This document shows positions 1 to 6,494 of a stretch of DNA of 21,333 nt, in pieces (the first letter of the stretch is position 1; each line of letters begins with the position of its first letter). Source of the stretch: Treponema sp. (GTDB lineage: Bacteria; Spirochaetota; Spirochaetia; Treponematales; Breznakiellaceae); assembly GCA_031259515.1 (NCBI GenBank), contig JAIRLK010000186.1, forward strand, positions 1 through 21,333, given 5' to 3'. The notes below the pieces were generated by a model. That model saw nothing but the letters and a program-made list of their open reading frames with translations, did no database searches and had not been told where the DNA came from. A program made the position numbers and the translations under genes.

Positions 1-213
1 GAAGTTTACCTTTGTCGGCCTATCATTGCCGGCCAAGGTACCTGTGCAAGGGATAGCCGGGGAAATCCATTTGGCACAGCCAAAAGATTGGAGCGGATAG
101 CCCGGATTGCGGTGCTTCACGTTGCACATGCGTTCAAATTCATAAAAATGTGTTTCTAAATGTAAAATTGCTGTATAAAGGAAACTAACGGTTGACCTAA
201 ACAATATTTTCAT
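1..213 (-). CDS. possible partial ORF running off the left edge, unrecognised
   Basis: On the minus strand an ATG at 211-213 opens a frame of 71 codons with no stop before the window edge. The start reads MKILFRSTVSFLYT and the visible end is GNDRPTKVNF. I recognise no family. No clear Shine-Dalgarno sequence precedes the ATG, and the first part is AT-rich, unlike the neighbouring genes. A competing open frame on the plus strand (2-100) overlaps it, so at most one of the two is likely to be real. Sequence to the left of the window would decide this. Confidence 0.2.
   Translation of the reverse strand, partial: MKILFRSTVSFLYTAILHLETHFYEFERMCNVKHRNPGYPLQSFGCAKWISPAIPCTGTLAGNDRPTKVNF
2..100 (+). 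CDS. possible 3' end of a gene entering from the left edge
   Basis: A plus-strand frame is open from base 2 to a TAG at 98-100 and gives a 32-residue tail. It contains stretches such as FVGLSLPAKVPVQG and ends in KDWSG. The alternating hydrophobic character would suit the C-terminal beta-structure of a larger protein, but this is too short to assign. It conflicts with the minus-strand frame 1-213. Bases 101-240 beyond it hold nothing else I can support. Confidence 0.25.
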   Translation, partial: KFTFVGLSLPAKVPVQGIAGEIHLAQPKDWSG

Positions 214-244
214 TATTTATTAATCCGGCAGCCTCTTCTCCCGG

Positions 245-269
245 GGCGGAGCCGCCGGCCAATTCCGCC
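245..269 (-). terminator. possible terminator after the decarboxylase gene
   Basis: Just beyond the stop of the decarboxylase gene (minus strand), GGCGGA at 245-250 can pair with TCCGCC at 264-269 around a 13-base GC-rich loop that has further internal pairing options. The surrounding sequence is very GC-rich and AT-rich DNA follows (about 190-235), but there is no clean run of U. It may be a weak intrinsic terminator or only a GC-rich spacer. Confidence 0.25.
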
Positions 270-287
270 GGTCCCACCCCGTTCCCG

Positions 288-1469
288 TTACTCTTTCAGC
301 GGCATGATGCAGGTCTTGATGGGCGCGAATCCGTTGAACCCGACCGAGGCGTAGCTTGAGGTATAGGCCCCGGTAGAGAGGAAGTAGAGCCGGTCCCCTA
401 TCTTGAGGTCCACCGGGAGCCGGTATTTGTACCTCTCGTAGAGGATGTCCTGGCCATCGCAGGTGGGGCCGGCCAGGATCACCTCGGCCTCTTTGCCGCC
501 GGGAACATCCTTGCTTGTTACGATGGGATATTTGATGGCTTCGTCTATAGTTTCCAGGAGGCCGTTGAATTTGCCCGTGTCCAGGTAGACCCAGCGGTTC
601 AGGGCGGTGTTGTTTTTCCGGGAAACCAAGACTACCTCGGAGGCCAGAATGCCGCTGTTTCCCACCAGGGAGCGGCCCGGTTCCAGGATGATCCGGGGCA
701 GGTCTTCTCCAAAGTCGTCAACCAGGTAACGCTTGATTTCCGCAGCGTACTCGCTCAGGGTGTTGGTAGGCTGGATATAGGCGGTGGGAAAACCGCCGCC
801 CAGGTTAATCATGGAAAGGCGTATGCCTTCATACTCCTCCAGGCAGGAGAAAAGGTACTTGGTCTTGGCTATGGCGTCGTCCCATTGGCCTATGTCCCGC
901 TGCTGGCTCCCCACATGGAAGGAGATGCCCAGGGGGACCAGGCCCCGGTCCCGGGCCATGATGATAAGATCGTAGGCCATGTCGGGGTGGCAGCCGAATT
1001 TACGGGAAAGAGGCCAGTCGGCGGTGGTGGAGTTTTCCACCAGGATACGGACGTAGATTTGGGAACCCGGCGCGGCGGAAGCGATGTTTCTCAGGTCTTC
1101 CTTGCTGTCCGTGGCGAACATCCTGACCCCTTTTTCGTAGAAATAGGCGACGTCCCCGGCTTTTTTGATGGTGTTGCCGTAGGAAAGCCGCTCAGCCTGG
1201 ATGCCCAGGGAAAGAACCATATCCAATTCCGGACGAGAAGCAAGATCGAAGTTGGAGCCCATGCCGGCAAGCAGGGATATGATCTCCGGAGCCGGATTAG
1301 CCTTTACAGCATAGAAGATTTCGCTGTACGGAAAAAACCCCCGCAGGCGCTGATAGTTCAATTCTATCGTCTTGGGGTTAATGACAACATAGGGAGTTTC
1401 CAGGTCTTTGGAAAACGCAAGAAACTCCCGCCAGTCCTCATCGGAAATAAATTCATCCCTATTGATCAT
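288..1469 (-). CDS. ornithine/lysine decarboxylase-type PLP enzyme (fold type III)
   Basis: A 393-residue member of the alanine-racemase-fold (group IV) decarboxylases, which turn ornithine (or lysine) into putrescine (or cadaverine) in the cytoplasm, the entry step of polyamine synthesis. The PLP lysine is K56 in YAVKANP. HVGSQ (185-189), GGGFP (224-228) and EPGRS (263-267) bind the phosphate and cofactor. GPTCDGQD (334-341) carries the active-site Cys and Asp, and GAYT (367-370) and FNGF (378-381) complete the ornithine-decarboxylase signature. CDGxD together with GAYT favours ornithine or lysine decarboxylase over diaminopimelate or carboxynorspermidine decarboxylase. Length is typical of the bacterial form. 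The gene stands alone, with its start (ATG at 1467-1469) about 265 bp from the next gene on the same strand. Family assignment is secure; the preferred substrate is inferred. Confidence 0.88.
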   Translation of the reverse strand: MINRDEFISDEDWREFLAFSKDLETPYVVINPKTIELNYQRLRGFFPYSEIFYAVKANPAPEIISLLAGMGSNFDLASRPELDMVLSLGIQAERLSYGNTIKKAGDVAYFYEKGVRMFATDSKEDLRNIASAAPGSQIYVRILVENSTTADWPLSRKFGCHPDMAYDLIIMARDRGLVPLGISFHVGSQQRDIGQWDDAIAKTKYLFSCLEEYEGIRLSMINLGGGFPTAYIQPTNTLSEYAAEIKRYLVDDFGEDLPRIILEPGRSLVGNSGILASEVVLVSRKNNTALNRWVYLDTGKFNGLLETIDEAIKYPIVTSKDVPGGKEAEVILAGPTCDGQDILYERYKYRLPVDLKIGDRLYFLSTGAYTSSYASVGFNGFAPIKTCIMPLKE

Positions 1470-1734
1470 AGCAGGCCCTGCCTTGTCCTGAAAGTATATT
1501 GCTATTGAGCGAAAAAAATACTAGCACATTCAGGATTTGTATGCTAGGGCCTGTTCATACTATGAAAAGTAAACCTAAAAACACTAAGCAGTAATACTAC
1601 TCTGTAATTTTTACGCCATTTTTTCCTTTAACATAATTTTTATTTTCTTTTTTCCTGTCAATAGGAATACTATTCGACGGATCCGCTGGCTAAAGCCGAA
1701 GGTCCTCAAAAAACGAAGAATCCCTTTGCTCATT
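1470..1734. other. AT-rich intergenic spacer
   Basis: This spacer lies between the two minus-strand genes and must hold the promoter of the decarboxylase gene. A minus-strand TATACT at 1493-1498 is a plausible -10 box, but I see no convincing -35 box. The string GGGCCTGTTCAT at 1547-1558, followed by a short palindrome, resembles the GAGCCTGTT string seen in other intergenic elements of this window. Bases 1600-1680 are strongly AT-rich. No gene was found here. Confidence 0.4.
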
Positions 1735-2478
1735 TCAGCGGACCACGGCTTCCGAGACAACTTCTCCCGAGGAGTTGTATGCTTTTACCGGGTTGTTGGG
1801 ATCGGAAAAACGCCGGCCGCGATGATAGAACACATAACGGTAGGTTCCCGGAGGCAGGGGAAGAACCAGGGAGTAGAGTTCCGGCGCGATCTCCCGCAGT
1901 TCGTACATAAACGGGTCCCAGCCGTTAAAATCCCCGGCTACCGTAACGGTTTCTCCGGAAGGAGCCCGGTAGGTAAAACTGAAGGTTCCCGGCGGGCTGT
2001 CAAAGGCGGCAGGGGTTTGCCGTATTTCCGGAAAAATTACCACCGAGCGGTAAATGCCCGAGCGCTCGTCCATACGCCGCAGGGGGTTCAGAGGGTCCAC
2101 GGTCCAAAGACCGTCGATGATAAGGCGGTACTCCAGTTCCCGCTCTCCCGGTGGAAAAGGATGGGCGTAGAACAGAATGCCCGAATCCTGGTACAGATCG
2201 GCGTCACCTTTTTTCGGGTTTGCGGCTTCCGGATCATCCCGGACCTTCATGAGTTTTTGAAACCAGTAAACTTTGGCAAATCCCTCGTGGGCAAAAGCGA
2301 TCCCAACGCTCCGGAAGCGGGAGGGCGCGGTGAATAACACGCCATTGTCCAGAAATTCCGGCTTTCCCGGCGCCTTCAGCCTTAAAAGATGGTCGATAAA
2401 TTGATATGACTCTGTATCCAACGCCCCAATAGTGCCGATAATAAACACAAGGAACATCGGTATGATAAATCGCTTCAT
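1735..2478 (-). CDS. exported protein with two glycogen-binding (CBM48-like) modules
   Basis: A 247-residue protein with an N-terminal signal or anchor (MKRFIIPMFLVFIIGTIGA), so it is probably periplasmic or membrane-tethered. Residues 165-232 form an isoamylase-N/AMPK-type carbohydrate-binding module: VTVAGDFNGWDP (178-189), then LPPGTYRYVFYHRGRRFSDP. Residues 55-132 look like a diverged first copy ending in YRLIIDGLWTVDPLNP, which matches the strand, loop and DPxNP end of the second. No catalytic domain is present. The family binds alpha-glucans or serves as a protein-interaction module; the partner here is unknown. AAAGGA just upstream supports the start. It is divergent from the FlcA-like gene, with only 42 bp between the two start codons, so the promoters must overlap or lie inside the genes. 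Confidence 0.72.
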   Translation of the reverse strand: MKRFIIPMFLVFIIGTIGALDTESYQFIDHLLRLKAPGKPEFLDNGVLFTAPSRFRSVGIAFAHEGFAKVYWFQKLMKVRDDPEAANPKKGDADLYQDSGILFYAHPFPPGERELEYRLIIDGLWTVDPLNPLRRMDERSGIYRSVVIFPEIRQTPAAFDSPPGTFSFTYRAPSGETVTVAGDFNGWDPFMYELREIAPELYSLVLPLPPGTYRYVFYHRGRRFSDPNNPVKAYNSSGEVVSEAVVR

Positions 2479-2520
2479 ATATCCTTTACAATTATCGGAT
2501 GATATTCCAATATCTTAATT

Positions 2521-5500
2521 ATGCCTTCGCTACAGCAACTTAATGAGTTTAAAACGTCTTTTTGCAATATCGGGAATGAACTCGCCGTCCTTGCCGAACA
2601 GCATAGCCCTTACAACGACCTCCCTCTTCCCGAATCCGAGCCCGCAAGCCCGTCCTCCTTTGATGTTCCCGCCGCCGGCTCCGTTCCGACCGGCACGGAC
2701 GACTTCCCATCCGCATTGGACCTAGACAGCTTAGGAGATTTTCCTTCGGAGGATTTTGCCCCTTCCGATGATTTCGGGGGGAGTTCCCCGGCGGACGAAA
2801 CGCCGGGTCCCGATAGTATAGACGACTTCGACTTTGACGATCTCCTGAACACCCTGCCCGAGGATCTTCCGCCGGCCCTGGAACCAGAAAGCGCTCCTGA
2901 AAGGCCCGCTCCGGAAGAAACCGCGCCGGAGGTTCAGGTCCCCGGCGAAAGCGGCGGCGATTTCGCCCACCCCGAAGACGCCTCTTCCGGTCTGGCTGAG
3001 GATAGCGGGAAAGGGGAAAAAGAGGAACCGTCGAAAGATTCTTTTATGGAGAATTCGTCCCCTGACGAGTTTTCTTCTCAGGATTTTTCACCCGGGGATT
3101 TTGCCGCTGAGGATTCTTCTTCCACTGGCCCTGCTTCCGATGGTCTTCCCTCTGAGGAGTTTGCTTCCGATGATTTTGCCGCTGAGGATTTTTCCGCGGA
3201 TATGGACTTCGGGGACAGCGCCCTGTCCGCGGATGCCGCCAGCGGCGGGGAAGAAGGCGGGAATACGGACGCTTTTGAGGCGGATGATTTTTTTGACGGC
3301 GATTTTCAGACGCCGCCCCCCGATTTGGACGCAGGGACAGGGGATCAGCTCCCGGAAGTCAAGGCGGGGAGCGGGGACTTCTCTCCATCGAACCTGAATC
3401 TTTCCCAGGATGATGAGTTTTCCCCGCCTAAGGGTAAAACAGAGGAAGCCGCCGGGACTGACGAAAAAGCTGCCTTTGACCGCTTTAATTTGGGGGACGG
3501 GGCTGCCGGGGTCAAGACTGAAGCGGACGGACACGGGACCGGCGGGAGCCTTTCGGACCTTGACGATTTTTCTTTACCCGGCATAGATGATATTTTCGAT
3601 ACCAGCGGCAAATCCCTTGCGGCGGCGCCTAAAAAGCTGGAAGACATCGTTCTTTCGGAAGAAGATATGGCCCGGCTCCAGGAAACCCTCGCGCGTTACC
3701 CCCTGAACCTCCGGGTCGCCTGTGAGGAGATCATCGTGGACCGGGGCGCTGCGGTGGAGCAGATGGACGCCCTGATAAAGCTCATCGTCAGGGGAGGAAC
3801 GCCGAAAGAGGCGGCGGCGCTGGCGGGCAAGATACTGGACAAGTCCATTCCCATTCCCAAAGGTTTCGAGAAGAAAACCGGCGAGGCCCTGGAAATAGAA
3901 CAGAGAACCTTCTCGTATGTGTTCTTCCGGAAATTCCTTCCGATTCTGCGTATTTTCCTGCTCGCGGCCCTTACGGCGGCGTCTCTGTCGTATTTGGCCT
4001 GGCAATTCATCTATATTCCTATCCATTCCGAATCAATTTACCGCCGGGGTTACGAACGAATCGCCGCTGGTGAGTATGAACGGGCGAATGAACGGTTCAG
4101 CGAAGCCTTTTCTTTACGCCGGGTAAAAAAGTGGTTTTACCGGTATGCCGAGGCGTTTAGAGATGAGCGGCAGTACCTCTATGCCGAAGAAAAATACGAT
4201 GAACTCCTCCGCTACTACCCACGGGACCAGAAGGGCGCCCTTGATTACGCCAACCTGGAAACCTATTACCTGAGAAACTATTCCAAGGCTGACCGTATCA
4301 TCAGGACCAATATTCTGGATTACCGTATGGACGATCAGGAAGGGCTCATGGCGCTCGGGGACAATAACCTGGCCTGGGGAGAGGTCGATCCTGCCCGGTA
4401 CGAGAACGCCCGCCAAGCTTATGCCCGGCTGCTGGAGCGTTACGGCTGGCGGGATCCTATCGTGGAGCGTATGCTTCTCTACTTCATCAGGACCGATAAC
4501 CTGGGAGAAGTGATCCCCTTGCGGCAGATCCTGGCCGGCGATTCACGGAAAAAGGTATCTCCCGCCGTTTTGTCGGAGTTGGGGGGGTATCTATTGAATA
4601 AACAGCTTGAGGAGGTCCGGGGCGTCCCGGATGCGAACGTCGCGCGGATCGAGGGGGTCAAAGACATTCTCATCAGAGCGGGTCAAGGCGATCCTGCCCT
4701 GCCTGAACCCCGGTATCACCTGGCCCGTTACTACAACCATTTCGGCAGCATTGATGAGGAACGGGAAGCGCTGGAATCGGCGCTGACGGCCTTTGACGCC
4801 GCCCGGGAGGAATCCCCCCGGCGCACAGCCTATCGGATTGACGCGGAACGCCGCTTTGCCCAGGTACTCGCCAATGCCCGGGAGTTCTTTTCCGCCGAAG
4901 AGCGGCTCATCAAAGGCATAGGCATCTACGAAGATGCCTTGAACCGCCGCCTCCTTACCCGTTCCCCCGAGTACGGGCGGCTCTATGCGGACCTGGGGGA
5001 CATCGAATACTTCACCAAGTCACGGGACATGGACCGGGCCCTGGAGTACTACCGCCAGGCCGAACTGAGCGGATGGGCGCCGCCGGAGATTCAGTACCGC
5101 ATGGGGGCCGCCCACTACCACCTGCGGCAGTGGGAAAACGCCCTGGACCGGTTCTTTACCGCATCAGCGGAATTGCCCCTAAACCGGCGGCTCCTTCACG
5201 CACTGGGCAACGTCTCTTACCTGCGCGGCAACTACTTCGCCGCCCAAGGGTACTACCGCCGCCTTCTGGACATCCTGGAAGCCGAGCGGTCCCGGTTCCC
5301 CATGCTGTCTCCCAACGAGAGGCCGGACCACATGGAATTGGCCGAGCGCCTCATGGTCGCCCGGAACAACATGGCCGTCGCCCTGGAAGCCCTGACCGAT
5401 CGCACCAGCGAGCAGCGCTATCGGACCGAGGCCATGGCCTTCTACGCCGAATCCGCCCGCGCCTGGGACGCCCTGACCAGGGACCCGAACACCATGATCC

Positions 5501-5658
5501 GCTCCACCAGCGTCAACCTGGGGTTCCTCAACTCCCGAAACATCCTCCATCCCCAGACAGGCTACGAACCTCAGCTTTTCAATCAAATCGACAAGGATGT
5601 ATTGGAACCCTCTTCCTGGGAGGCCCTTTCTCCCCCGGACTACCGGCTTTCGGATTGA
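2521..5658 (+). CDS. flcA: large TPR membrane protein, candidate periplasmic flagellar collar protein FlcA
   Basis: A 1045-residue protein in three parts. Residues 1 to about 350 are acidic and low-complexity, rich in D, F, S, E and P, with repeated 'DDFAAEDF'-like units, and are probably disordered and cytoplasmic. Residues 380-470 form a short folded region rich in charged helices. A single membrane helix lies near 476-500 (LAALTAASLSYLAW). Residues 505-1000 carry many TPR-like helical repeats (for example RRGYERIAAGEYERANERFSEA and YRMGAAHYHLRQWENALDRF), which would sit in the periplasm. This layout matches what I recall of FlcA (BB0326 of Borrelia burgdorferi), which builds the spirochaete-specific collar around the flagellar motor and recruits the stator. 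The gene symbol is a tentative family-level guess. The ATG at 2521 has no good Shine-Dalgarno sequence. Another TPR scaffold is the main alternative. Confidence 0.6.
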   Translation: MPSLQQLNEFKTSFCNIGNELAVLAEQHSPYNDLPLPESEPASPSSFDVPAAGSVPTGTDDFPSALDLDSLGDFPSEDFAPSDDFGGSSPADETPGPDSIDDFDFDDLLNTLPEDLPPALEPESAPERPAPEETAPEVQVPGESGGDFAHPEDASSGLAEDSGKGEKEEPSKDSFMENSSPDEFSSQDFSPGDFAAEDSSSTGPASDGLPSEEFASDDFAAEDFSADMDFGDSALSADAASGGEEGGNTDAFEADDFFDGDFQTPPPDLDAGTGDQLPEVKAGSGDFSPSNLNLSQDDEFSPPKGKTEEAAGTDEKAAFDRFNLGDGAAGVKTEADGHGTGGSLSDLDDFSLPGIDDIFDTSGKSLAAAPKKLEDIVLSEEDMARLQETLARYPLNLRVACEEIIVDRGAAVEQMDALIKLIVRGGTPKEAAALAGKILDKSIPIPKGFEKKTGEALEIEQRTFSYVFFRKFLPILRIFLLAALTAASLSYLAWQFIYIPIHSESIYRRGYERIAAGEYERANERFSEAFSLRRVKKWFYRYAEAFRDERQYLYAEEKYDELLRYYPRDQKGALDYANLETYYLRNYSKADRIIRTNILDYRMDDQEGLMALGDNNLAWGEVDPARYENARQAYARLLERYGWRDPIVERMLLYFIRTDNLGEVIPLRQILAGDSRKKVSPAVLSELGGYLLNKQLEEVRGVPDANVARIEGVKDILIRAGQGDPALPEPRYHLARYYNHFGSIDEEREALESALTAFDAAREESPRRTAYRIDAERRFAQVLANAREFFSAEERLIKGIGIYEDALNRRLLTRSPEYGRLYADLGDIEYFTKSRDMDRALEYYRQAELSGWAPPEIQYRMGAAHYHLRQWENALDRFFTASAELPLNRRLLHALGNVSYLRGNYFAAQGYYRRLLDILEAERSRFPMLSPNERPDHMELAERLMVARNNMAVALEALTDRTSEQRYRTEAMAFYAESARAWDALTRDPNTMIRSTSVNLGFLNSRNILHPQTGYEPQLFNQIDKDVLEPSSWEALSPPDYRLSD
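3097..3190 (+). repeat. internal repeat in the acidic D/F-rich region of the TPR protein
   Basis: The 19-base string GATTTTGCCGCTGAGGATT occurs at 3097-3115 and again, identically and in frame, at 3172-3190. Between them are degenerate copies of the unit encoding S-x-D-F. The repeat is part of the coding sequence and would let this disordered region lengthen or shorten by slippage or recombination. Confidence 0.75.
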
Positions 5659-5672
5659 AGCATGGCTTCAAT
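5654..5672 (+). terminator. hairpin overlapping the stop codon of the TPR gene
   Basis: ATTGAAGC at 5654-5661 and GCTTCAAT at 5665-5672 form a perfect 8-bp stem with a 3-base loop. The stem includes the TGA stop at 5656-5658. No U-run follows, so it may be a weak terminator, an mRNA-end stabiliser or chance. Confidence 0.4.
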
Positions 5673-5781
5673 TCGAAAATTGGGCGTTCTGGCTCCCGGC
5701 TTCCTCAAGGCTTATCGGGTTATGTTACACTGAAAGTTTCATGGGTGTTTTGAAGTTTCACGTACTTTAAGGAATTAGCTT

Positions 5782-5854
5782 TGAGCCGCGAAGGGATCGA
5801 ACCTTCGACCCGCAGATTAAGAGTCTGCTGCTCTACCAGCTGAGCTAGCGGCCC
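5782..5854 (-). tRNA. tRNA-Lys (anticodon CTT)
   Basis: Read on the minus strand, these 73 bases fold into a complete cloverleaf. The acceptor stem GGGCCGC pairs with GCGGCTC through one G-U pair, the D arm contains AGCTGGTA, and the anticodon stem is GCAGA/TCTGC. The loop CTCTTAA has CTT at positions 34-36, which reads the AAG lysine codon. The T arm is GAAGG-TTCGATC-CCTTC. The discriminator base is A. The bases after it are AAGC, so the CCA end is not encoded and must be added by the CCA-adding enzyme. The gene is solitary: no other tRNA lies nearby. Confidence 0.95.
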
Positions 5855-6168
5855 AAAAAACAAGGGATACCTTACCGCCCGCCTACAAAAGGGCCTTTTT
5901 CGTATCCTGAAAAACAGCATACAGGAAATCGAAAATCCTTTCAATACCCTTTGCCCTTTTTTTCCCTTTTTTCGCAATACCCGGCATTTTTTAGGAACCG
6001 GTGAAGTTGTGAAGGGCGATCCGCAAAGTATGCCGCTACGCGGTTTTTAGTAACCGCGTCAATCCAGGCCATGAGGGAGGAATCCATCGAGATTGTGTAT
6101 TTCCGGGTCTCGTGCCAAGGAACAAGGAGGACATTTCTATTGGTCGTTGACAGTTATTCACAGCACTC
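5855..6168. other. non-coding stretch between tRNA-Lys and the SLBB-gene promoter
   Basis: No convincing gene is present. Minus-strand sequence just above 5854 must hold the tRNA promoter, but I cannot place clear boxes. An 8-bp hairpin at 6038-6045/6052-6059 (ACGCGGTT/AACCGCGT, 6-base loop) has no U-run after it. A plus-strand frame is open from 6005 to a TGA at 6170-6172 with an internal ATG at 6071; it ends in SYSQHS, matches nothing I recognise, and overlaps the downstream promoter. Confidence 0.4.
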
Positions 6169-6197
6169 TTGACATAATAACTCATAAAATTTAGAAT
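6169..6197 (+). promoter_or_regulatory. sigma70-type promoter upstream of the SLBB gene
   Basis: A perfect TTGACA at 6169-6174 is separated by exactly 17 bases from TAGAAT at 6192-6197, which matches the -10 consensus in five of six positions. Transcription would start near 6204 and leave an unusually long leader of about 290 bases before the SLBB start codon. A second TTGACA lies at 6147-6152 but has no good -10 partner. Confidence 0.65.
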
Positions 6198-6241
6198 ATT
6201 TTTCTTTACAGCTTAATAGCGTATTCATTACGGAATCCTAA

Positions 6242-6318
6242 GAGCCTGTTGCACGGGTGATTTTTTTGCTCAGGCGCCTTTGGCGCCCTTCATGCAAAAA
6301 ATTCCGATAACGGGGCTC
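6242..6318 (+). other. nested inverted repeats in the long leader of the SLBB gene
   Basis: Three stems nest inside one another: GAGCC (6242-6246) with GGCTC (6314-6318), TTTTTTGC (6262-6269) with GCAAAAAA (6294-6301), and GGCGCC (6273-6278) with GGCGCC (6282-6287) around a TTT loop. The element begins AGAGCCTGTT, the same opening string as other intergenic elements in this window. It lies within the predicted transcript from the promoter at 6169. It could be a regulatory leader or a dispersed repeat; I match it to no known riboswitch. Confidence 0.45.
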
Positions 6319-6332
6319 CAAAGACCGAGGAA

Positions 6333-6485
6333 ATGAGTGATTTTACGCATTTCGAGACTCCGGTGGTTAAAGCCGTAAGGCTAAGAGTACCTTTGAGGTT
6401 ATTTATATCTCAATGTTCAGAGGCGGCTTACGGTTGGTTGAATGAGTTAAATTATCGAAAGTTAAATTTATGTCAAAGAGGATAA
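6333..6485 (+). CDS. possible small ORF (50 residues) just before the SLBB gene
   Basis: An ATG at 6333 opens 50 codons ending in TAA at 6483-6485, nine bases before the SLBB start. It begins MSDFTHFETPVVKAVR and ends NYRKLNLCQRG. GAGG at 6326-6329 lies only three bases from the ATG, which is too close for a good ribosome site. No signal peptide or known motif is visible. It may be a leader peptide, or a chance frame inside the long leader. Confidence 0.2.
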   Translation: MSDFTHFETPVVKAVRLRVPLRLFISQCSEAAYGWLNELNYRKLNLCQRG

Positions 6486-6494
6486 GAGTTTAAG

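Noticed and set aside
885..1508. Plus-strand open frame of 207 codons opposite the decarboxylase gene
   Set aside because: It is antisense to a gene with a complete set of catalytic motifs, and its translation is Gly/Val/His-rich with no family character, as expected from the opposite strand of GC-rich coding DNA.
3097..3190. Repeats considered as a CRISPR array or tandem-repeat locus
   Set aside because: Only two exact copies occur, in frame within a coding region, with no spacers of regular size and no cas genes.
5073..5753. Plus-strand out-of-frame ORF of 226 codons in the TPR gene
   Set aside because: The TPR pattern continues uninterrupted in the main frame to 5658, while the alternative is Pro/Arg/His-rich noise, so no frameshift is implied.
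5700..5781. Possible terminator after tRNA-Lys
   Set aside because: AAGTTTCA at about 5736 and 5753 is a direct, not inverted, repeat, and no stem followed by a U-run could be found.
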